Assembly: GCA_035772405.1 (NCBI GenBank)
Contig: JAYKKM010000222.1
Coordinates: 1,924,501-1,988,500 of the forward strand
Source of the DNA: Chrysogorgia sp. JL179-B06
Taxonomy: Eukaryota; Cnidaria; Anthozoa; Scleralcyonacea; Chrysogorgiidae
Reading direction: 5' to 3'
Length of the DNA: 64,000 nucleotides
Positions 25,260-38,326 of the stretch are shown piece after piece; within the stretch, counting starts at the first letter, position 1, and each line of letters opens with the position of its first letter. A model generated the notes under the pieces. That model saw nothing but the letters and a program-made list of their open reading frames with translations, ran no database searches and was not told where the DNA came from. Both the position numbers and the translations under genes were made by a program.

Positions 25260-28200
25260 TATTTATCACCATTCTCATCCTCGTCTCCATCCTTATTTAT
25301 CACCATTCTCATCCTCGTCTCGTCTCCATCCTTATTTATCACCATTCTCATCCTCGTCTCCATCCTTATTTATCACCATTCTCATGCTCGTCTCCATCCT
25401 TATTTATCACCATTAATCTCATCCTCGTCTCGTCTCCATCCTTATTTATCACCATTCTCATCCTCGTCTCGTCTCCATCCTTATTTATCACCATTCTCAT
25501 CCTCGTCTCGTCTCCATCCTTATTTATCACCATTCTCATCCTCGTCTCCATCCTTATTTATCCTCATTCTCATCCTCGTCTCCATCCCTATTTATCACCA
25601 TTCTCATCCTCGTCTCGTCTCCATCCTTATTTATCACCATTCTCATCCTCGTCTCGTCTCCATCCTTATTTATCACCATTCTCATCCTCGTCTCGTCTCC
25701 ATCCTTATTTATCACCATTCTCATCCTCGTCTCGTCTCCATCCTTATTTATCACCATTCTCATCCTCGTCTCCATCCTTATTTATCACCATTCTCATGCT
25801 CGTCTCCATCCTTATTTATCACCATTCTCATCCTCGTCTCGTCCCATCCTTATTTATCACCATTCTCACCCTCGTCTCGTCCCATCCTTATTTATCACCA
25901 TTCTCATCATCGTCTCGTCTCCATCCTGATTTATCACCATTCTCATCCTCATCTCGTCTCCATCCTTATTTATCACCATTCTCATTCTCGTCTCGTCCCC
26001 ATCCTTATTTATCACCATTCTTATCCTCGTCTTGTCTCCATCCTTATTTATCACCATTCTTATCCTCGTCTCGTCTCCATCCTTATTTATCACCATTCTC
26101 ATCCTCGTCTCCATCCTTATTTATCACCATTCTCATCCTCGTCTCGTCTCCATCCTTATTTATAACCATTAATCTCATCCTCGTCTCGTCTCCATCCTTA
26201 TTTATCACCATTCTCATCCTCGTCTCGTCTCCATCCTTATTTATCACCATTCTCATCCTTGTCTCCATCCTTATTTATCACCATTAATCTCATCCTCGTC
26301 TCGTCTCCATCCTTATTTATCACCATTCTCATCCTCGTCTCCATCCTTATTTATCACCATTCTCATCCTCGTCTCGTCTCCATCCTTATTTATCACCATT
26401 CTTATCCTCGTCTTGTCTCAATCCTTATTTATCACCATTCTCATCCTCGTCTTGTCTCCATCCTTATTTATCACCATTCTCATCCTCATCTCGTCTCCAT
26501 CCTTATTTATCACCATTCTCATCCTCGTTTCGTGTCCATCCTTATTTATCACCAATCTTATCCTCGTCTTGTCTCCATCCTTATTTATCACCATTCTCAT
26601 CCTCGTCTCGTCTCCATCCTTATTTATCACCATTCTCATCCTCGTCTCGTCTCCATCCTTATTTATCACCATTCGCATCCTCGTCTCGTCTCCATCCTTA
26701 TTTATCACCATTCTCATCCTCGTCTCCATCCTTATTTATCACCATTCTCATCCTCGTCTCGTCCCATCCTTATTTATCACCATTCTCATCCTCGTATCCA
26801 TCCTTATTTATCACCATTCTCATCCTCGTCTCCATCCTTATTTATCACCATTCTCATCCTCGTCTCGTCTCCATCCTTATTTATCACCATTCTCATCCTC
26901 GTCTCGTCTCCATCCTTATTTATCACCATTCTCATCCTCGTCTCCATCCTTATTTATCCTCATTCTCATCCTCGTCTCCATCCCTATTTATCACCATTCT
27001 CATCCTCGTCTCGTCTCCATCCTTATTTATCACCATTCTCATCCTCGTCTCGTCTCCATCCTTATTTATCACCATTCTCATCCTCGTCTCGTCTCCATCC
27101 TTATTTATCAGCATTCTTATCCTCGTCTCCATCCTTATTTATCACCATTCTCATCATCCTCGTCTCGTCCCATCCTTATTTATCACCATTCTCACCCTCG
27201 TCTCGTCCCATCCTTATTTATCACCATTCTCATCCTCGTCTCCATCCTTATTTATCACCATTCTCATCCTCGTCTCGTCTCCATCCTTATTTATCACCAT
27301 TCTTATCCTCGTCTTGTCTCAATCCTTATTTATCACCATTCTCATCCTCGTCTTGTCTCCATCCTTATTTATCACCATTCTCATCCTCATCTCGTCTCCA
27401 TCCTTATTTATCACCATTCTCATCCTCGTTTCGTGTCCATCCTTATTTATCACCAATCTTATCCTCGTCTTGTCTCCATCCTTATTTATCACCATTCTCA
27501 TCCTCGTCTCGTCTCCATCCTTATTTATCACCATTCTCATCCTCGTCTCGTCTCCATCCTTATTTATCACCATTCGCATCCTCGTCTCGTCTCCATCCTT
27601 ATTTATCACCATTCTCATCCTCGTCTCCATCCTTATTTATCACCATTCTCATCCTCGTCTCGTCCCATCCTTATTTATCAGCATTCTTATCCTCGTCTCC
27701 ATCCTTATTTATCACCATTCTCATCATCCTCGTCTCGTCCCATCCTTATTTATCACCATTCTCACCCTCGTCTCGTCCCATCCTTATTTATCACCATTCT
27801 CATCCTCGTCTCGTCTCCATCCTGATTTATCACCATTCTCATCCTCGTCTCGTCTCCATCCTTATTTATCACCATTCTCATTCTCGTCTTGTCTCAATCC
27901 TTATTTATCACCATTCTCATCCTCGTCTTGTCTCCATCCTTATTTATCACCATTCTCATCCTCATCTCGTCTCCATCCTTATTTATCACCATTCTCATCC
28001 TCGTCTCGTCTCCATCCTTATTTATCCTCATTCTCATCCTCGTCTCCATCCTTATTTATCACCATTCTCATCCTCGTCTCGTCTCCATCCTTATTTATCA
28101 CCATTCTCATCCTCGTCTCGTCTCCATCCTTATTTATCACCATTCTCATCCTCGTCTCCATCCTTATTTATCACCATTCTCATGCTCGTCTCCATCCTTA

Positions 28201-29600
28201 TTTATCACCATTCTCATCCTCGTCTCGTCCCATCCTTATTTATCACCATTCTCATCCTCGTCTCCATCCTTATTTATCACCATTCTCATCCTCGTCTCGT
28301 CTCCATCCTTATTTATCACCATTCTCATTCTCGTCCCATCCTTATTTATCACCATTCTCATCCTCGTCCCATCCTTATTTATCACCATTCTCATCCTCGT
28401 CCCATCCTTATTTATCACCATTCTCATCCTCGTCCCATCCTTAGTTATCACCATTCTCATCCTCGTCCCATCCTTATTTATCACCATTCTCATCCTCGTC
28501 TCCATCCTTATTTATCACCATTCTCATCCTCGTCTCGTCTCCATCCTTATTTATCACCATTCTCATCCTCGTCTCGTCTCCATCCTTATTTATCACCATT
28601 CTCATCCTCGTCTCCATCCTTATTTATCACCATTCTCATGCTCGTCTCTATCCTTATTTATCACCATTCTCATCCTCGTCTCGTCCCATCCTTATTTATC
28701 ACCATTCTCATCCTCGGCTCCATCCTTATTTATCACCATTCTCATCCTCGTCTCGTCTCCATCCTTATTTATCACCATTCTCATTCTTGTCTCGTCCCAT
28801 CCTTATTTATCCCCATTCTCATCCTCGTCCCATCCTTATTTATCACCATTCTCATCCTCGTTCCATCCTTATTTATCACCATTCTCATCCTCGTCTCGTC
28901 TCCATCCTTATTTATCACCATTCTCATCCTCGTCTCCATCCTTATTTATCCTCATTCTCATCCTCGTCTCCATCCCTATTTATCACCATTCTCATCCTCG
29001 TCTCGTCTCCATCCTTATTTATCACCATTCTCATCCTCGTCTCGTCTCCAACCTTATTTATTACCATTCTCATCCTCGTCTCCATCCTTATTTATCACCA
29101 TTCTCATCCTCGTCTCCATCCTTATTTATCACCATTCTCATCCTCGTCTCCATCCTTATTTATCACCATTCTCATTCTCATCCTCGTCTCGTCCCATCCT
29201 TATTTATCACCATTCTCATCCTCATCTCGTCCCATCCTTATTTATCACCATTCTCATCCTCGTCTCGTCTCCATCCTTATTTATCACCATTCTCATCCTC
29301 GTCTCGTCTCCATCCTTATTTACCCCCATTCTCATCCTCGTCCCATCCTTATTTATCACCATTCTCATCCTCGTCTCGTCTCCATCCTTATTTATCACCA
29401 TTCTCATCCTCGTCTCGTCTCCATCCTTATTTACCCCCATTCTCATCCTCGTCCCATCCTTATTTATCACCATTCTCATCCTCGTCTCCATCCTTATTTA
29501 TCACCATTTTCATCCTCGTCCCATCCTTATTTATCACAATTCTCACCCTCGTTCGTCCCATCCTTATTTATCCCCATTCTCATCCCCATTCTCGATCTCA
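25260..29600. repeat. Satellite array, right block
   Basis: The same satellite resumes directly after the 7-kb transposon, so the two blocks were one array. Toward the right the units become more varied: CTCGTCCCATCC forms appear, with a homogeneous run of 29-bp CTCGTCCCATCC units at 28330-28500, and units such as TTTACCCCCATTC near the end. The block ends at about 29600 in degenerate units (CATTCTCATCCCCATTCTCG), which marks the array edge. Confidence 0.96.
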
Positions 29601-29605
29601 TTCTG

Positions 29606-30360
29606 TTAAGGTGGTCTTGGACAAAAATAATAAGATTCTTTAATGTTTGTATTTTCAAACATATTTTGGATGGAAACGATATGATATCATATGCTGATAC
29701 TAAATGAGTCAATGTCATATGTACTGTTATCATGGTAACCTAGAAACGACACCCAACGGGGCAATAAAGGGCACTTGTTCGGGGCAGAATAGCAAGAAGT
29801 AAAGACTAGAAAATATAAATTTAGTTTTAATATAAAGTTAATAGATATATCCAACATGTAAACCTCAAAAAATATAAATTTGTATACATTGATATATTTA
29901 TCTCAGAAATATAATTTGTTTGTAACAATGCCAAAATTCGCATAAACACAATCGATAAAAAGGAATTTTCTAAAACATATAATTAAATTTTTTGAGGTTT
30001 AAGTTTGAGATCTATTTACAATGATCAAATAATTCTGAAAGTTTGATGACAATACGACTAATATTGAATATAGCATAGCGTCCCATGTCTAGTGAAATAA
30101 CGGTTTGAGAAATTCGAGTTTAAAGTTTTGAATAACTTTGTATTGTCTATTGTATTCTATTGTATTCCACTCTATTGTTTTCATTGTTTTCCATTGTGTC
30201 GCCTCATTATCTGAAAACCACTCTTTGCAATATTTATCGCCTTTTCACTGCACGAATAAAAAATTAACATCAAGAAACTAAAAAGCAATGATTAATAATG
30301 TATAATTTGGTAGTTTTGAAAATTTGATTTTTTGAAACATTTTGTACAAGACCACCTTAA
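29606..30360. mobile_element. 755-bp MITE, TTAA-flanked
   Basis: The left end TTAAGGTGGTCTTGGACAAAA is matched by the inverted right end TTTTGTACAAGACCACCTTAA. TTAA at both borders fits a piggyBac-type target site, though a TA target cannot be ruled out. The interior is A/T-rich with no long ORF. It inserted at the edge of the satellite. Confidence 0.7.
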
Positions 30361-32113
30361 AATAGATTTTAAAATATCATATTGCATCTATTCGTGTAGC
30401 ATTGCGTTCAAAGAAAGATGGCATTTGCTCCTGTTGTCAAATGTCTTCGCTGTGGTTACTATCCATCCAATCCCTATGGCTATTGGGAGACACTTGGCTT
30501 TGGTTTATTCGCTATATACAAGTCAGATTTTAATTGAATTGGCGGGGAGGAGAGGACTGGGAACTACTGGATCGCGTTCTTATGTCAGGAATGGAAGTAG
30601 AAAGACGCAAACTTCCCGCGTTTTACCGCTTTTACTACAAGGCACTGGGGTCATCTAATAAGCGGAACGACACGTAAGTGGTCGAGGGAAGTCTCTTCAA
30701 CCGGGATACTGTTTACTGTTTTGTGTGTTAGCTAAAACTCTGATTGATCTCAAATACCTGAGTGACTATTGTGAAAACGTTGGCCTAGTAACTGGGTTTG
30801 GTCGCAAAACAGTATCTGAACTGTATTTGTACGTAAAAATGGTGTTTGTGCAAGATCTCGCTTTGGCGTTACATTTGACAACATTTACGGTGGTCAAAAG
30901 TGGAGAGAACAATAGTTTGTTGTCTCAGCAAATACAGCAACAATAATAACCACTTGATCTTGGATTTGGAAATAGTATTTTGACTATGCCGACGACTAAC
31001 CGAAAAAGAGATACGATCTTCGACGTACTGGAAATAGTTTTATATTAACACTATTAGTCATCCTCCAATGTCGTTTTGGCACAATCCATGTTTAATAAAA
31101 TGTGGTATATATTGATTGAAAATACGATTTAAAACTTTTAGTTTCAATATAGCACAAAAGTGCTGTCAAAATGCGCGGGAAATACCGTTAAAGATGGACC
31201 CCAATAAAAATGCGGACGCTAAAGTAACTTTCCCTAATAGCACTCATGGACCCCTGTCCTCGAAAATTCCTAGTTGCGCCCATGGTATGAACGATACAAC
31301 ACGGACGTGAACTTCGTGAAGTACTTGTGATACGAATGGATGTAAACGTTCGTATTCGTCGAAAATTCTAGATATAGGAATGATTTTAGGTATGAAAATC
31401 GGATGAAAAATCAGTAAATGTAAGTATACGTAAATCAGCAGAATTTTGTGTCGGATATACAACTACTGATTAAACATTCATTTATTTTGGGTTTTTTCAT
31501 GAATTATTAATGATATTACAAGGTATAATAACGTATTTATTGAATACATGTGTATTATTCAACATACAAAAACGTATACTGCTGCGCATGTAATTATATG
31601 CTTAAACAAACTTAATAGATGCTACTTTTAGAGAGGAAAATGATTTCTTCGTCAAAGCTGAAATTTACATTTGATTGACTAGGATTGAGTGTGATTAACA
31701 CTTTAGTTCAATTTTGCATGGGTCCGCAGTAATTGGCTTGTCCCTCATAAGCGGTCTAATAACTTTTGGTGATTATTATTTTTGTTATTTTACTCAATGA
31801 TTGATATCTGGCGAAGCAATAATAAAATTAAAACCAAAAACAACTATAGTTCTGTGTGTGACCCAATGGCTCAATAAATTTAGCCTTGGCGCCATTTAGA
31901 GTAGGCCCAAGTGCCGAATTTGTAACATCCATAGACACTCACACAAACAACGACGCCAACAACAGCCATAGTTCCAAACTCACTGATGTTAAGGCATTCC
32001 TCTTGACTTGGACACTGAGATTTCCTATATTCCAGAGATTTTAACCAAAGTCAATAAAACTTGTCTCACATATTTATGATACGGTCGATAGTAATTTACA
32101 GTTTTGTTTCCAT
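30361..32113. other. Non-coding stretch
   Basis: I see no supportable exon, RNA gene or transposon end here. The ORFs at 30332-30658 and 30725-30946 have no protein-like pattern or splice sites that support them. It is A/T-rich ordinary intergenic or intronic DNA. Confidence 0.5.
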
Positions 32114-32504
32114 GACAACAAGGTCACGTGACACCTTGGTGGCCATATTGCATAAAAACTTAGAACCTTCTTGAACCCATGGATAGATACTGAAATTTAC
32201 GAAACAAACAGCCTAATTTGATGCAAACATTGATCATGTTTGTTATGATAAGTTGAATTATAGGAATCAATTTGCATTAAAAATATATAATTAAAATTGT
32301 AATTTGAGGAAAAATTGTCCACTAAAATTTCGCATTTATGGTAAAGTTATACAATCTTTCAACTTAGCACGATAAACTACATTAACATTTGCATCAAATC
32401 AGTTTATTTGTTTATTTGTTTTAAATTCTATATATTCGCGTGACTTAAAAAGCTTTTATTTGTTATCCAATATGGCCGCCAGTGAGTCACGTGACGTTCT
32501 TGTC
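32114..32504. mobile_element. Diverged foldback element
   Basis: GACAACAAGGTCACGTGAC and GGTGGCCATATTG at the left pair with CAATATGGCCGCC and GTCACGTGACGTTCTTGTC at the right. Further pairing inside (ATTTGATGCAAA in both orientations) makes most of its 390 bp a decayed hairpin. Non-coding. Confidence 0.6.
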
Positions 32505-32626
32505 AGGAAACCGGACTGAAAATTTCTACCTACTCTATGATAAATATCCCCTGAAAGTTTTAAGTGACTTAAAACTTTCTAAATCTCTGGAAGATGACTA
32601 AATCTCTGAAAGATATAGGAATGCTC

Positions 32627-32830
32627 TCAGAGGGATAAGAGCCATGCCTTAATGCCGCTGAGAAGCTGGTAGAAGTAATTGAGAGCGTCAACAGCAAATT
32701 TGCCAACAACAACTTTGACAGCATTATCGGCGACAGCTTTGGCAGTATCTCTGTTGCAACATCTATATATGATAGAAGTGGAGCCAACAGCACCTGCACC
32801 GCCAAAATAAGACAAAATAATATTAATGTC
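32627..32830 (-). CDS. Candidate terminal exon of the exon-array gene
   Basis: After an acceptor ending TTTATAG this exon reads 67 residues to a stop. It is rich in Gly, Ala and Val (SYFGGAGAVGSTS, then a region around AVADNAVKVVVGKFAVDALN). It lies just downstream, in transcription direction, of the last copy of the repeated exon. However, the repeat copies leave one base of a codon, and this exon reads openly only in phase 0 or 2; joined in the expected phase it meets a stop within three codons. It could belong to another transcript form or be spurious. No family recognised. Confidence 0.35.
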   Translation of the reverse strand, partial: DINIILSYFGGAGAVGSTSIIYRCCNRDTAKAVADNAVKVVVGKFAVDALNYFYQLLSGIKAWLLSL

Positions 32831-33255
32831 CTATAAAGTAACACAGTAAAAATCAACGTTGTCGTAAACGTTTTAAGCAATACTTAGCAAATAAACAATA
32901 ATCAAGTTTGGGAAACTATATAATGTTGTCAATATGGACAAGCATTTAGCAATGAAACAAACTTCATAATTTGATAAATATTGGTTTAGAAGAGATCGTT
33001 ACTCTTAAAAAGTTAAAATGCCATATCGTGCATGTCGACTGGTTTATTTTAAATAAACCATTAAAAATAACAAATGTGTTAACAATGCGAATAAAACAAC
33101 AACTTCTGCCTTTAGAAAGTGCAAATGTCAGAGAAAAACAGGATGTGAACTTTAAATTGTGCTTCGTTTGAAATTACACAAATCGCGGACCTGTGTTTAC
33201 GGCCTTGCCAAGCTGAAACATTATACAAACTATGTTATAGCTAAAAAAGAAATAC

Positions 33256-33522
33256 CTTTATTTTTCTCCATAATTTCCTTAATTTTTTCATTTGCAAAAA
33301 TCTCGAGTTCTCTTTTCTCATGTATTTTGTATTCTGATTCTTGGTGAACTTCTTTGGTTGCTCCATCAAACTTTGCGAAATTCTCTTTCTTTTTCTCTTC
33401 CAAAATGTTTTCGAGGTGACCTGGAATTTTGACTGGAAGACTTATTTTGTTAAATGACTTCTTCAATTCTGTCTTAAAGTTTTCCTTCTCATTATCCACA
33501 AGTTGACGTTGTCTCTTGATCT
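33256..33522 (-). CDS. Repeated exon, copy 1
   Basis: Minus-strand exon of 267 nt (88 full codons plus split codons) between an acceptor ending TATATAG and a donor AAAG|GTATTT. It starts with two bases of a codon and ends with one, so it is a symmetric phase 1-1 exon that can be duplicated or skipped without breaking frame. The product is charged and helical, with landmarks QRQLVDNEKENF, SLPV.IPG, ILEEKKKENFAKFDGATKEV and ELEIFANEKI. The spacing of these landmarks loosely recalls the helical middle domain that follows the GTPase domain in atlastin/GBP proteins; that is inference. It is the most 3' of eight copies. Confidence 0.6.
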
Positions 33523-33583
33523 CTATATACGAAGAAATTTAATTGATTGATTGATTGATTGATTGAGTTGTGCTACACGTTAA

Positions 33584-33914
33584 AGTGCCTATATCACTTG
33601 TGGGATCTTTACATATTTATAGTAATTGGAACATTCTAAGAAGATTTGTACTATATCTTCTCAGGCGAAAATTTCATCTTCATGGACTTTTTTGCAGTTA
33701 AAGTTACCGGATATGACATCAAAAGAGGAATTTTTGAAGCAAGAAACAAAAGAAAACTGATTTGCAATTCCTCCTTTGATGTCATATCCGGTAACTTTAA
33801 CTGCAAAAAAGTCCATGAAGATGAAATTTTCGCCTGAGAAGATATAGTACAAATCTTCTTAGAATGTTCCAATTACTATAAATATGTAAAGATCCCACAA
33901 GTGATATAGGCACT
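33584..33914. mobile_element. Near-perfect palindromic MITE inside the exon array
   Basis: Two arms of about 150 bp (from AGTGCCTATATCACTTGTGG to its complement) are almost identical around a short loop near 33735-33770, so the same short ORF appears on both strands. It interrupts the intron sequence CTACACGTTAATGATAG, which is uninterrupted in the sister copies near 36174 and 39435. Near-identity of the arms suggests recent insertion. Confidence 0.85.
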
Positions 33915-34530
33915 TACTATCATTAATTAATGATAGTTTTTATGTAATGAGATGTTTTTGTTTGTCCCGTTCAGAAATTCTGAGCAATGTGTACCTATAT
34001 TTTCGCATTTGTTTTGGATTTTGATTCTAGCCCCACGTGTATACTTTGTTTTTTTTATCAACGATTTCAAAATGTTCGAACAAAGTCTTAAAAATAATAT
34101 GGAAATAAAGCAAACCTTGATGCTCTAATGCAGGTACATGGCCTAAGTGTGAAAGATGTGTTTTTGAGGGCTTCGTTATAACCATCATTATTTAGTCTTG
34201 CATAGTTAAAGTGGGTCGAAAATGGCTTTTTGAACTTCATGATTTGATAAATATTGGTATAGAAGAGATCGTTACTCTTAAAAAGTTAAAATGCCATATC
34301 GTGTATGTCGACTGATTTATTTTAAATAAACCATTAAAACAACAGATGTGTTAACAATGATGCGAATAAAAAAACCAACTTCTGCCATTAGAAAGTCAAA
34401 TGTCAGAGAAAAACAAGATGCGAACTCTAAATAGTGATTCGTTTGAAATTACACAAAACGCTGACTGTGTTTACGGCCTTGCCAAGCTGAAAGATTATAA
34501 AAACTATGTTATAGCTAAAAAAAGAAACAC

Positions 34531-34793
34531 CTTCATTTTTCTCCATCATTTCATTAATTGTTTCATTTGCGAAAATCTCGAGTTGCTTTTTGTCAGTTTG
34601 TATTGGTTCTATGTATTCCGATTCTAATTGGCCTACAATTGTTGCTTTACAATTCTGTAACACTTTTAACTTTTTCTCGTCCAAAATTTCTTTGAGGCGA
34701 CCTTGGTTAAGGAATGGAAGATTTATTGCGTCAAATGAGCTCTTCAATTCTTTCTTGAATTTTTCTTCCTCATTGCGCACAAATTGTGTATAT
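34531..34793 (-). CDS. Repeated exon, copy 2 (B-type)
   Basis: This exon of 263 nt lies between an acceptor ending AATTACAG and a donor GAAG|GTGTTT. It shares the landmarks F..EL..SF.AI.LP, ILDEKKLKVLQN and KQLEIFANETINEMMEKNEG but starts with YTQFVRNEE instead of the KRQRQLVDNE of copy 1. Its acceptor leaves one base of a codon (phase 2), so it does not follow directly from a phase-1 sister exon. It pairs with copy 8 as a distinct subtype. It may open a separate domain or a separate small gene. Confidence 0.5.
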
Positions 34794-35845
34794 CTGTAAT
34801 TCAAGAAGACATTTAATTTAATTTATTCATTGCATTTGAGTTGTGCTACGCGTTAATGATAGTATGCATGTTATGAAATGGTTTTGTTTGTTCCGTTCAG
34901 AAATTGTACGCAGTGCGTATTTATTTTTTACATTTACCTGTTAAGAAAGTCTACATTGTTAAGCACCATTCTTTTAAACCAGACATCTACAGTACAGACA
35001 GAATACTTCAGTGATGGACAGTTAAAGAAAATTAACTTGTTAACAGGGGATAACATGCAGTTATCATAGCTTGATATTAGAAGTGAGCATTATATTAATG
35101 ATGGCCGACTGACAATACAGAGTATACTATTTTGGTTTTCAGTTTGAGATGCAAGAATAGTTTTAATCACGGTTCGTACGTTTATAATTGACGTCGTATA
35201 CAAACGAGGATGGTGTTTAGGTTACTCTTGGGACTGAACATTATTTATTTTCTTTGTTTTGTATGGAGAATTATCTTGTTTGAAGGACGCAAAATTATTT
35301 TACAGGTTTGCCGTCGTAGATTTTAAAGTCCCTATTAGCAGTTTAACCCCTTTTATCATCGTATCATGTATACGTTTTCATCAACGATTTTAAAATGTTC
35401 GAACGGAGATCTGAAAAATAATATGGGAACAAAGCAAACAGGAATATAATACGCCAATGCATGTTGCCTAACTTTTGATAGATGTGTAGTTTAGTTGTGA
35501 AACTGTGTTATGACCATTATTATTATTAGGCAATCGTGCATAGTTAAAATGGCTTGCAAATATCTTTTTGAACTTCATAATTTGATAGAGGTCGATGTAC
35601 AAGAAATCGTTACTCTCAGGAAATTAAAATGCCATATCGCGTATATCGTCTGATTTATTTTAAATAAATCATTAAAATAAATCATTAAAAAATAACAAAT
35701 GTGTTAACGATTTAAATCTTCTACCATTAGAAGGTAGAAATTCCAAATAGTATATCTCGGTTGAAACTGCGTGGATCGGTGCTTACTGCCTTGTCGTATA
35801 AGCAGAAACATTACACTGAACTACGGTAGTTAATAAAATAAATAC

Positions 35846-36112
35846 CTTCGTTTTTCTTGATAATTTGATCAATTTTTTTATTTGCGAAAATTTGAAGTTC
35901 TTCTTTGACACTTCTCTTGTGCTCCTGGTCTACTTCTTTTGTTGTTCCATCAAAATCATTTGTGAAATACTTTTCCTTTATTTCTTCTAACCTTTGGTTG
36001 AGGAGACCTAGGCTATGGAGTGCAAAATTTACTGCTTCAAACGGCGAGCTGTGTATGATTAAATTAAGTCTTTCTTTCTCTTTATCCACAAGTTGACGTC
36101 GTCTCTTGATCT
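35846..36112 (-). CDS. Repeated exon, copy 3
   Basis: A 267-nt symmetric phase 1-1 exon with acceptor ending TTTATAG and donor GAAG|GTATTT. It is the most diverged A-type copy: the SLPV.IPG landmark is replaced by LHSLGLLNQ, and it has KYFTNDFDGTTKEVDQEHKR. The reading frame is open and the splice sites are kept, which argues that it is still used despite the divergence. Confidence 0.5.
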
Positions 36113-36742
36113 CTATAAATGAAGAAGAAATTTGATTACATTTATTTGTTTGTTTGTTTGTTTGAGCTGTGCTACACGTTAATGATAGTTTTTATGTAAT
36201 GCGATGTTTTTGTTTCTCCCGTTCAGAAATTCTGAGCAATGCGTACCTATATGTTCGCATTTGTTTTGGATTTTGATTCTAGCCGTACGTGTATACTTTT
36301 TTTTTTTTATCAACGATTTCAAAATGTTCGAACAAAGTCTTAAAAATAATGTGGAAATAAAGCAAACCTTGATGCTCTAATGCAGGTGCATGGCCTAACT
36401 TTGATATAGATGTGTTTTCGAGGCCTTCGTTATGACCATTATTATTTAATTTTGCATAGTTAAAATGGTTCGAAAATAGCTTTTTGTTACTCTCAGAAAG
36501 TTAAAATGCTATATCGTGTATATCGTCTGATTATTTTAAATAAACCATTAAAAATAACAAATATGTTAACGATGCGAATAAAAAAACAACTTCTGCCTTT
36601 AGAAAGTCAAATGTCACAAAAGAGCAGGATGTGAACTTTAAATAGTGGTTTGTTTGAAATTACACAAATCACGGACCTGTGTTTACGGCCTTGCTAAGCT
36701 GATTAAATTATACAAACTATGGTATAGATAAAAAAGAAATAC

Positions 36743-37009
36743 CTTCATTTTTCTCTATCATTTCATTAATTTGTTCATTTACGAAAATCTCGAATTCTCT
36801 TTTCTTATATATTTTGTATTCTGATTCTTGGTGAACTTCGTTGGTTGCTCCATCAAACTTTTGGAAATTCTCTTTCTTTTTCTCTTCGAAAATGTCTTCG
36901 AGGCGACCGGGAATATTGACTGGAAGACTTATTTTGTCAAATGACTTCTTCAATTCTATCTTAAAGTTTTCCTTCTCATTATCCACAAGTTGACGTTGTC
37001 TCTTGCTCT
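36743..37009 (-). CDS. Repeated exon, copy 4
   Basis: A 267-nt symmetric phase 1-1 exon (acceptor TTTATAG, donor GAAG|GTATTT). Landmarks include SLPVNIPGRLEDIFEEKKKE, FDGATNEVHQESEYK and EIFVNEQINEMIEKNEG. It is nearly identical to copy 5: the two protein readings differ only at one Phe/Leu site (KKREFE against KKRELE). They lie in a 1,317-bp tandem duplication. Confidence 0.6.
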
Positions 37010-38059
37010 CTATAAATTAAGAAATTTAATTTAATTTAATTTATTATTTATTCATATATTTATTTATTTATTTATATATTTATTTATTTATTTGAGTTGT
37101 GCTAAAAGGTTGATGATAGTTTTTATGTAATGAGATGTTTTTGTTTGTCCCGTTCAGAAATTCTGAGCAATGCGTACGGGTACCTATATTTTCGCATCTG
37201 TTTTGGATTTTGATTCTAGCCCTAGGTGTATACATTTTTCTTTTTTATCAACGATTTCAAAAATGTTCGAGCAAAGTCTTAAAAATAATATGGAAATAAA
37301 GAAAACCCTGATGCTCTAATGCAGGTGCATGACCTAACTGTGATAGATTGTTTTTGAGGGCTTCGTTATGACCATTATTATTTAGTCTTGTATATAGTCA
37401 AAGTGGTTCGAAAATGTCTTTTTATACTTCATAATTTGATAAATATTGGTATAGAAAAGATCGTTACTCTCAGAAATTTAAAATTCCATATCGTGTATGT
37501 CGTCTGATTTATTTTAAATAAACCATTAAAAATAACTAGTGTGTTAAGTTGTTAACGATGCGAATAATAAAAAAATGTCTGCCATTATAAAGTGCAAATG
37601 TCAGAGAAAAACAGGATGTGAACTTTAAATAGTGGTTCGTTTAGAATTACACAAATCGCTGACCTGTGTACGGCCTTGCCAATTGAGCTGAAACATTATA
37701 CCAACTATGGTATAGCTTAAAAAAGAAATACCTTCATTTTTCATTATTATTTTCATTATTATTTAATTTTGCATAGTTAAAATGGTTCGAAAATAGCTTT
37801 TTGTTACTCTCAGAAAGTTAAAATGCTATATCGTGTATATCGTCTGATTATTTTAAATAAACCATTAAAAATAACAAATGTGTTAACGATGCGAATAAAA
37901 AAACAACTTCTGCCTTTAGAAAGTCAAATGTCACAAAAGAGCAGGATGTGAACTTTAAATAGTGGTTTGTTTGAAATTACACAAATCACGGACCTGTGTT
38001 TACGGCCTTGCTAAGCTGATTAAATTATACAAACTATGGTATAGATAAAAAAGAAATAC

Positions 38060-38326
38060 CTTCATTTTTCTCTATCATTTCATTAATTTGTTCATTTACG
38101 AAAATCTCGAGTTCTCTTTTCTTATATATTTTGTATTCTGATTCTTGGTGAACTTCGTTGGTTGCTCCATCAAACTTTTGGAAATTCTCTTTCTTTTTCT
38201 CTTCGAAAATGTCTTCGAGGCGACCGGGAATATTGACTGGAAGACTTATTTTGTCAAATGACTTCTTCAATTCTATCTTAAAGTTTTCCTTCTCATTATC
38301 CACAAGTTGACGTTGTCTCTTGCTCT
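38060..38326 (-). CDS. Repeated exon, copy 5
   Basis: The 267-nt symmetric phase 1-1 exon produced by the 1,317-bp duplication of copy 4. Splice sites are the same (TTTATAG acceptor, GAAG|GTATTT donor), and the reading is open and nearly unchanged from copy 4. See copy 4 for landmarks. Confidence 0.6.

Noticed and set aside
30332..30946. ORFs of 108 and 73 codons right of the TTAA MITE
   Set aside because: The first begins inside the MITE end and neither looks like a conserved protein.
33646..33872. ORFs of 63-73 codons on both strands
   Set aside because: Both are readings of the same palindromic MITE arms.
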